DNA of 10,495 nt, taken from positions 1 through 10,495 of the forward strand of contig DMBB01000062.1 in NCBI GenBank assembly GCA_003446295.1, read 5' to 3'. Shown here piece by piece: positions 6,076-10,495 of the stretch (the stretch's first letter is position 1; every line of letters starts with the position of its first letter). Below the pieces are notes generated by a model that ran no database searches, was not told the DNA's origin, and saw only the letters and a list, made by a program, of their open reading frames with translations. A program made the position numbers and the translations under genes. This DNA is from Erysipelotrichaceae bacterium (GTDB lineage: Bacteria; Bacillota_I; Bacilli_A; Erysipelotrichales; Erysipelotrichaceae).

Positions 6076-6263
6076 ATTCAGCTTTCGATTGATAAACAAA
6101 GCAGTTACAATCAGCGATCATATACTAGTTTGATGAGTAGGCAAAAAGCTGAATAAACAGCAACAATAGTGAAACATCAGAACGAAACCGTATAAAAAAT
6201 ACTGGTTGACAAAGTAATCCAACTGTTTGCAGTATCAGTCATACGATGCAAGATCGAGCATCG
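6076..6263 (+). other. Hairpin-dense 3' half of the structured RNA
   Basis: ATTCAGCTTT (6076-6085) and AAAGCTGAAT (6145-6154) are perfect 10-bp complements enclosing GATTG/CAATC (6087-6091/6108-6112) and ATCA/TGAT (6117-6120/6131-6134). Then follow AACCGTAT/ATAC-T-GGTT (6186-6207, loop AAAAA), ACTG/CAGT (6222-6233) and CGATGC/GCATCG (6244-6263). No ORF with a ribosome binding site is visible in this part, so it looks like RNA structure rather than coding sequence. Confidence 0.5.
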
Positions 6264-6280
6264 AAAAATGAATCAAATAA

Positions 6281-6350
6281 AAAGAATCCCGCAATAAGTC
6301 AGCTGAAGATGGAAAGCCGGCAAAGAGAGCTGAATCGGGATTCTTTTTTT
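6281..6350 (+). terminator. Strong nested Rho-independent terminator
   Basis: AAAGAATCCCG (6281-6291) pairs with CGGGATTCTTT (6336-6346), 11 bp, followed by more T to 6350. The 44-base interior is folded too: TCAGCT (6299-6304) pairs with AGCTGA (6328-6333). The minus strand also ends in a T-rich run after the stem, so it could work both ways. It separates the structured RNA from the aminopeptidase promoter. Confidence 0.85.
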
Positions 6351-6379
6351 GGTTTGTCGCAATTCAGGACCTGTTTGGC

Positions 6380-6385
6380 TATAAT
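6380..6385 (+). promoter_or_regulatory. -10 box for the aminopeptidase-exoA operon
   Basis: Perfect TATAAT 23 bases before the ATG and after the terminator. No convincing -35 lies 16-18 bases upstream; TTGTCG is present but 20 bases away. The leader would be only about 18-20 nt. Confidence 0.55.
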
Positions 6386-6408
6386 ATTCGTATTGATGAG
6401 GTTGAACT

Positions 6409-8208
6409 ATGACAACAGATGAAAAGATCACGATGCTGCGGGAACTGATGAAGGACCGCGGAATCGACGTGTATTATGTGCCGAACGAAGACGACCATCT
6501 TTCCGACGAATACACAGCAGACTGCTTTAAATGCAAATCATTTTTAAGCGGGTTTACCGGTGAATCCGGCTGTATGGTCGTGACACAGGATTTTGCCGGA
6601 CTCTGGACAGACGGCAGATATTTCACGCAGGCTGAAAAGCAGCTTGCCGGAACCTGCGTCACCCTGATGCGCATGCGCCAGGAAGGCGTTCCCGAACCGC
6701 TTGATTTTGCGGTTGACGCTCTGAAGGATGGAGGAGTACTGGGCTTTGACGGAAATGTTGTTTCCGCCCTTGACGCCAAACAGCTCTCTAACGCTTTGAA
6801 GCAGAAGAACGGCAGACTTCATACATCAGATGACCTGGCAGGCGTCGTATGGGGCAGTGAGCGTCCGGCCATGCCTCAGGAAAAACTGTTTGTCCTGGAC
6901 ACGGCATATACAGGTGAAACCGCAGAAGAGCGGATCGCCCGCGTCAGGGAAGCGATGAAGCAGGCGAAAGCGGACGTGCTGGTCCTGACTGCTCTGGAAG
7001 ATCCGTGCTGGATGCTCAATATCAGGGGAAATGATATTGAATGCACGCCTGTTGCATATGCGTTTGCGGTCGTAACCGAAGACAGCGCGTCATATTATGT
7101 CGATCAGACCAAAGTGACGGAAGCAGTCAGAGCGCACCTGCAGGATGCCGGTGTATGCATCAAGGATTATCATGCCATTGCGGAAGATCTTTCCGGATTG
7201 AGAAACAAGGTGATCTGGGCAGATCTGGCAAAGCTGAATACCGTCCTGTACAAAGCACTGGATTCCGGTAATTCCATTCTGAACAGGAAATCACCTGTTC
7301 TGCTGTTCCGTGCCATCAAGAATGAAACGGAGATCAGGAATATCCGCAATGCCCATCTGAAGGACGGCGCAGCAATGGTAAGGTTCCTGCGCTGGGTCAA
7401 AGAGAATGCCGCAAACGGACTGACAGAAGTCAGTGCCCAGAACCGTCTGTATGAACTGCGTGCGGAAGGGGCAGACTATATTGAGCCTTCCTTCACGACG
7501 ATCAGCGCATATCAGGCAAACGGTGCCATGATGCACTACAGCGCAACAGAAGAATCCTATGCGGATATTGAACCGAGAGGCTTCCTGCTCGTTGACTCCG
7601 GGGGAACGTATAAAGACGGTACGACAGACATCACCAGGACGATCGCCATGGGCGAACTGACAGACCTGGAAAAGAAATACTACACGATCGTTCTGAAGGG
7701 GCATCTGGCACTGGCACGTGCTCGCTTCCTGTACGGAACGACCGGAAACAACCTGGACATCCTGGCAAGAGGTCCGGTATGGGATCTCGATATCGACTAT
7801 CAGTGCGGAACAGGCCATGGCGTGGGACATGTCCTGAGTGTTCACGAAGGCCCTCACGGCATCCGCTGGGGAATGGGCTCACCGGCAAGACCAAACGCTG
7901 TCCTGGAGGCAGGCATGGTCGTAACGGACGAACCCGGCATCTATCTGCCCGACGAACTCGGCATCCGCATTGAGAACGAACTGCTCGTTACAAAAGGAAC
8001 GAAGAACTTCTACGGTCAGTTCATGTACTTTGAGGATCTGACATACTGCCCGTATGAACTGGATGCGATCGATCCTGCTTATCTGAATGAAACAGAGATC
8101 GCCCAGATCAATGCATATCACCGGAATGTGTATGAAAAGCTCTCCGGCATGCTGAATGAAGAAGACAGAACATGGCTTGCACAGGCATGCAGGGAGATCG
8201 TGAAATGA
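6409..8208 (+). CDS. pepP: Xaa-Pro aminopeptidase, large three-domain M24B form
   Basis: Removes N-terminal residues that precede proline, in the cytoplasm, with a two-metal centre. The 599-residue length and layout match the long APP1/XPNPEP1-like form rather than the ~440-residue E. coli type: two creatinase-like N-terminal domains (about 1-150 and 155-305), the pita-bread catalytic domain (310-530) and a C-terminal extension (530-599). All metal ligands are present: Asp396 and Asp407 (VDSGGTYKDGTTDITRT), His470 (GTGHGVGH), Glu508 (VTDEPG) and Glu522 (RIENEL). TGAGG lies 7 nt before ATG. The stop overlaps the ATG of exoA (ATGA), so the two are co-translated. The first gene after the terminator of the structured RNA, it has its own -10 box. 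Confidence 0.95.
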   Translation: MTTDEKITMLRELMKDRGIDVYYVPNEDDHLSDEYTADCFKCKSFLSGFTGESGCMVVTQDFAGLWTDGRYFTQAEKQLAGTCVTLMRMRQEGVPEPLDFAVDALKDGGVLGFDGNVVSALDAKQLSNALKQKNGRLHTSDDLAGVVWGSERPAMPQEKLFVLDTAYTGETAEERIARVREAMKQAKADVLVLTALEDPCWMLNIRGNDIECTPVAYAFAVVTEDSASYYVDQTKVTEAVRAHLQDAGVCIKDYHAIAEDLSGLRNKVIWADLAKLNTVLYKALDSGNSILNRKSPVLLFRAIKNETEIRNIRNAHLKDGAAMVRFLRWVKENAANGLTEVSAQNRLYELRAEGADYIEPSFTTISAYQANGAMMHYSATEESYADIEPRGFLLVDSGGTYKDGTTDITRTIAMGELTDLEKKYYTIVLKGHLALARARFLYGTTGNNLDILARGPVWDLDIDYQCGTGHGVGHVLSVHEGPHGIRWGMGSPARPNAVLEAGMVVTDEPGIYLPDELGIRIENELLVTKGTKNFYGQFMYFEDLTYCPYELDAIDPAYLNETEIAQINAYHRNVYEKLSGMLNEEDRTWLAQACREIVK

Positions 8209-8960
8209 AGCTGATATCCTGGAATGTAAACGGTCTGAGAGCCTGCGCGAAGAAGGGCTTTGCCGAATTCTTCAAGGAAGCTGACGCCGATATCTTCGGA
8301 CTGCAGGAAACAAAGATGCAGCCGGATCAGCTGGATGATTCCCTGAAGTTTGAAGGCTACCACCTGTACATGAACAGCGCTGAGCGCAAAGGCTACAGCG
8401 GAACGCTTGTTTACACAAAACAGGAACCGCTGAGCGTATCCTATGAGATCGAAGGCGATGTGACAAAAGAGGGCAGAGTCATTACGCTGGAATATCCGGA
8501 ATTCTGGTTCGTGTGCGCCTATGTTCCCAATTCAAAAGACGGTCTGCTGCGTCTGGATTACCGGATGGAATGGGAAGATATGCTCCGGGCACATCTTACG
8601 AAACTGAACGAAACAAAACCTGTGATCTATACAGGTGACCTGAACGTTGCGCACGAGGAGATCGATATCAAGAATCCCGCAGCCAACCGCAGAAACGCAG
8701 GCTTTACGGATGAAGAACGCGCAAAGTTCACAGAGCTGCTTGAAGCCGGATTTACCGATACATACAGATACCTGTATCCGGATAAAGTCGAGTACTCATG
8801 GTGGAGCTACCGCTTCAATGCGCGCAAAAACAATGCCGGATGGAGGATTGACTATTTCGTCGTATCCGACCGTCTGAAAGACGCGCTGGCAGACGCAAAG
8901 ATCCATACAGAGGTGTTCGGGAGCGATCACTGTCCGGTTGAACTTTCAGTCAATCTATAG
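8205..8960 (+). CDS. exoA: Exodeoxyribonuclease III / AP endonuclease of the ExoA type
   Basis: A 251-residue enzyme of base-excision repair that cuts DNA at abasic sites and trims 3' blocks; it is very close to Bacillus ExoA in length and sequence. Catalytic residues: Asn7 (ISWNVNG), Glu35 (LQETK), Tyr106 (YVPNS), Asp145 and Asn147 (GDLNVAH), Asp216 (WRIDYF), Asp241-His242 (GSDHCP). The start at 8205 is chosen because homologues begin MKLISWNVNG, it overlaps the pepP stop as ATGA, and AGGGAG lies 8 nt upstream. A longer in-frame start at 8172 would add 11 unconserved residues. No terminator follows before pepV. Confidence 0.96.
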   Translation: MKLISWNVNGLRACAKKGFAEFFKEADADIFGLQETKMQPDQLDDSLKFEGYHLYMNSAERKGYSGTLVYTKQEPLSVSYEIEGDVTKEGRVITLEYPEFWFVCAYVPNSKDGLLRLDYRMEWEDMLRAHLTKLNETKPVIYTGDLNVAHEEIDIKNPAANRRNAGFTDEERAKFTELLEAGFTDTYRYLYPDKVEYSWWSYRFNARKNNAGWRIDYFVVSDRLKDALADAKIHTEVFGSDHCPVELSVNL

Positions 8961-8977
8961 TATCCTTCCTGAAACAG

Positions 8978-8986
8978 TGATAAAAT
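8978..8986 (+). promoter_or_regulatory. Extended -10 promoter for pepV
   Basis: TG-A-TAAAAT lies between the exoA stop and the pepV ATG. No good -35 is seen, as is usual for extended -10 sites. Transcription would start about 20 bases before the ATG. Read-through from exoA is also possible. Confidence 0.45.
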
Positions 8987-9012
8987 TGACGCATTAAAGT
9001 ATCGGAGGTTTT

Positions 9013-10377
9013 ATGTCAGAGATACAGAAATTGATCGCCGCTCATGAAGAAGAACTGATTCAGAAACTGAGCGGGCTGGTCAGAATCAACAGTGTGGAAT
9101 CCGAACCGCTGGCTGATGCCCCGTTCGGTGCTGGCCCAAGGGACGCTCTCCTTGCGGCGCTGGCAATGATGGAGAAAGACGGATTCAAAACCGTCAATCT
9201 GGACAACTATGCCGGCTATGCAGAGATGGGAGAAGGCGAACAGGTGATCGGCATTATCGGACACCTGGACATCGTTCCGGCAGCCATGTCCGACGGATGG
9301 GACACAGATCCGTTCGAGCCTGTGATCAGAGACGGCGTGATTTACGGCCGCGGAGTCGCTGATGACAAAGGCGCTGTCGTTGCAAGCATGATCGCAATGA
9401 AGGTACTGCGCGAAATGAATGTACCTCTGAACAAACGCATACGTCTGATCATGGGAACCAATGAAGAAACAGGTTCCAAATGTCTGGCGCATTATGTAGC
9501 AAAAGAAGGCCATGTTGATCTGGGCTTTACGCCTGACGGAGAATTCCCGGGCGTGCACGGCGAGAAGGGCATGATCGCCGGCGTATACCGCAGCAAACAG
9601 ACAAACATCCGCTATATTCAGGGCGGCACGGCAAAGAATGTCGTCTGTCCGAAGTGCACGGTCAGAGTCGATAAGATCAGCTACAGCACGAAAGCACTGA
9701 CCGACTGGTTCCACAACAACAGCATCCAGTTTACAATTGAAAACACGGATGAATATGATGAGATCACTGTCATCGGCAATGCTGCGCATGCTTCAACTCC
9801 GGAGCTGGGCATCAATGCGATCTCATATCTGATGATGGGCCTCAAGCAGGCAGGCTTCCAGGATCCCTTCGTGGACTTCTACTGCTCAAGATTCGGCCTG
9901 TACTATGACGGTACCGGAATGGGCTGCCGCTGCTCTGATGAATACGGCGCACTGACATGGAACAACGGCGTCATCAGTATGAAAGACGGCGTGATCGAAG
10001 GCACCATTGATATCCGCTTCCCCGTACAGATGAGCGCAAGAAGCGTTGTCAGAATGATGCAGGACAACCTGGATCATGAAGGCGGCTCTGTAGAGATCAG
10101 GCATACGGCAGAACCGCTGTTCTTCCCTCAGGATTCCCAGCTTGTCCAGGCACTGTATTCCGCATATACGGAAGTGACGGGCGACACGGAACATGAACCG
10201 ATGACGATCGGCGGCGGCACTTATGCAAAGGGCATCCACAACACGATCGCATTCGGATGCGCATTCCCTGACAAGGATTACAGGATCCACAATACTAATG
10301 AATACTGTCCGATAGACGAACTGCTGAAACAGGCAGAAATCTACGTCAGAGCGATCCAGAATCTCCTTGCAATTTAA
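9013..10377 (+). CDS. pepV: M20 family dipeptidase (PepV/Sapep-like)
   Basis: A 454-residue metallo-dipeptidase that should hydrolyse dipeptides in the cytoplasm during peptide utilisation. Zinc ligands and catalytic residues fit PepV: His84 and Asp86 (GHLDIVP), bridging Asp117 (GRGVADDKGA), Glu151-Glu152 (NEETGS), Asp175 (FTPDGEFP) and His426 (DYRIHNTNEY). The lid-domain His is in GNAAHAS (His259), and GGGTYAKG at 400-407 is the substrate-side glycine loop. GGAGG is 4 nt before the ATG. An own promoter and a terminator suggest a single-gene unit. It stands close to pepP, so two peptide-degrading enzymes sit side by side. Confidence 0.95.
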   Translation: MSEIQKLIAAHEEELIQKLSGLVRINSVESEPLADAPFGAGPRDALLAALAMMEKDGFKTVNLDNYAGYAEMGEGEQVIGIIGHLDIVPAAMSDGWDTDPFEPVIRDGVIYGRGVADDKGAVVASMIAMKVLREMNVPLNKRIRLIMGTNEETGSKCLAHYVAKEGHVDLGFTPDGEFPGVHGEKGMIAGVYRSKQTNIRYIQGGTAKNVVCPKCTVRVDKISYSTKALTDWFHNNSIQFTIENTDEYDEITVIGNAAHASTPELGINAISYLMMGLKQAGFQDPFVDFYCSRFGLYYDGTGMGCRCSDEYGALTWNNGVISMKDGVIEGTIDIRFPVQMSARSVVRMMQDNLDHEGGSVEIRHTAEPLFFPQDSQLVQALYSAYTEVTGDTEHEPMTIGGGTYAKGIHNTIAFGCAFPDKDYRIHNTNEYCPIDELLKQAEIYVRAIQNLLAI

Positions 10378-10382
10378 ACTTC

Positions 10383-10408
10383 AGCCGGACCTCAATGGTT
10401 CGGCTTTT
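10383..10408 (+). terminator. Rho-independent terminator after pepV
   Basis: AGCCGGACC (10383-10391) pairs with GGTTCGGCT (10397-10405), 9 bp with one G-U, loop TCAAT, followed by TTT. It starts 6 bases after the pepV stop. Confidence 0.8.
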
Positions 10409-10429
10409 GCATGCACGGCATGCTATAAT
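10409..10429 (+). promoter_or_regulatory. Extended -10 promoter with paired GCATGC palindromes
   Basis: TGC-TATAAT (10421-10429) is a perfect extended -10 box 17 bases before the next ATG. Two copies of the palindrome GCATGC (10409-10414 and 10418-10423) lie three bases apart directly before it, overlapping its TG. They may be a repressor site or chance; no good -35 is visible. Confidence 0.55.
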
Positions 10430-10446
10430 GGACCACGGTGAGCAAT

Positions 10447-10495
10447 ATGAAAAAAACAGCGATTCTGTATGATTTTGATAAAACACTGTGTACAA
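10447..10495 (+). CDS. HAD-superfamily hydrolase, N-terminal fragment
   Basis: The window ends 16 codons into this gene. The visible MKKTAILYDFDKTLCT carries HAD motif I, DxDxT-like D9-F-D11-K-T, at the usual place, where Asp9 would be the nucleophile. GGTGAG lies 5 nt upstream. Phosphatase or phosphoserine-phosphatase-like activity is likely, but the substrate cannot be told. Confidence 0.75.
   Translation, partial: MKKTAILYDFDKTLCT

Larger units (their letters stand above)
5631..6350 (+). ncRNA. Candidate large structured RNA (~720 nt) carrying duplicated micro-ORFs
   Basis: Between a plausible promoter and a strong terminator lie about 720 bases without a normal gene. The plus strand is visibly A-rich with GAAA/AAAA linkers, unlike the balanced neighbours, and is dense in exact inverted repeats. 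Stem-loops: 5708-5743, 5850-5867 (CGATC/GATCG), 5885-5907, 5940-5978, 6186-6207 (AACCGTAT / ATAC-T-GGTT), 6222-6233 (ACTG/CAGT), 6244-6263 (CGATGC/GCATCG), a 10-bp longer-range stem 6076-6085/6145-6154, and the nested terminator 6281-6350. A-rich single-stranded joints between perfect helices are typical of large bacterial RNAs such as ROOL, GOLLD or OLE, but I do not recognise any of these consensus sequences. It does not show RNase P RNA, tmRNA or SRP RNA hallmarks. The 5' half holds two 9-codon ORFs and one 31-codon ORF, so it could also be an mRNA for tiny peptides. Ends are inferred. Confidence 0.6.

Noticed and set aside
6058..6085. Third copy of the SD/micro-ORF module (AGGAGAG then TTCATTAAAG)
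   Set aside because: No ATG, no nine-codon frame and no CTCCTGAA follow; the resemblance is limited to the SD and TTCA.
5631..6350. Decayed protein-coding gene as the explanation for the A-rich region
   Set aside because: No frame, even allowing shifts, shows a recognisable domain, while exact helices and a promoter/terminator pair are abundant. It cannot be fully excluded without homologues.
7291..7857. 188-residue minus-strand frame
   Set aside because: Antisense to the M24 catalytic domain; no domain or ribosome binding site support.
9016..9789. 257-residue minus-strand frame
   Set aside because: Antisense to pepV with its complete metal-ligand set; Cys/His/Phe-rich composition is typical of a reverse-strand shadow.

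Overview
The window looks like a chromosomal stretch of a Gram-positive (Firmicutes-type) bacterium of roughly 50% GC, with strong AGGAG-type ribosome binding sites, ordinary Rho-independent terminators and TATAAT-type promoters. RF2, ExoA and PepV are of the Firmicutes kind. An Erysipelotrichia-like gut lineage is a guess that fits gene content and base composition, but nothing here proves it. There is no IS element, CRISPR array, tRNA or rRNA in the window.

Left part, plus strand (1-3401): the 3' part of prfB (release factor 2) entered through a CTT-TGA-C programmed frameshift site, then a terminator, then a very unusual 763-residue protein. Its first ~290 residues are an RluA-type pseudouridine synthase. 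These are joined in one reading frame to a membrane segment, Ig-like ectodomains and a C-terminal phage-tail-lysozyme-type domain. Middle part, minus strand (3402-5514): an overlapping pair, a NudC-like zinc-ribbon Nudix pyrophosphatase followed by a cytoplasmic GH13 alpha-glucan hydrolase. The GH13 stop codon directly abuts that of the fusion gene.

The gene-poor stretch 5515-6408 is the most interesting part. It has divergent promoters, and on the plus strand an extended -10 promoter is followed by about 720 A-rich, hairpin-dense bases ending in a strong nested terminator. I read this as one large structured RNA. Its 5' half holds a duplicated module: an AGGAG site 9 nt before an ATG, a nine-codon ORF (MKRILLNYN, then MKKVLLEYK) and a stem-loop just after the stop. 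The two copies differ by synonymous or conservative codon changes and by a compensating base pair, so both peptide and RNA structure seem to be preserved. A 31-codon basic ORF lies between them. I do not recognise the element.

Right part, plus strand (6409-10495): a three-domain Xaa-Pro aminopeptidase (M24) and an ExoA-type AP endonuclease, joined by an ATGA overlap; then an M20 dipeptidase (PepV) with its own promoter and terminator; then the first 16 codons of a HAD-family hydrolase. The two peptidases would work on peptides in the cytoplasm; the rest are housekeeping RNA/DNA repair and NAD-related functions.
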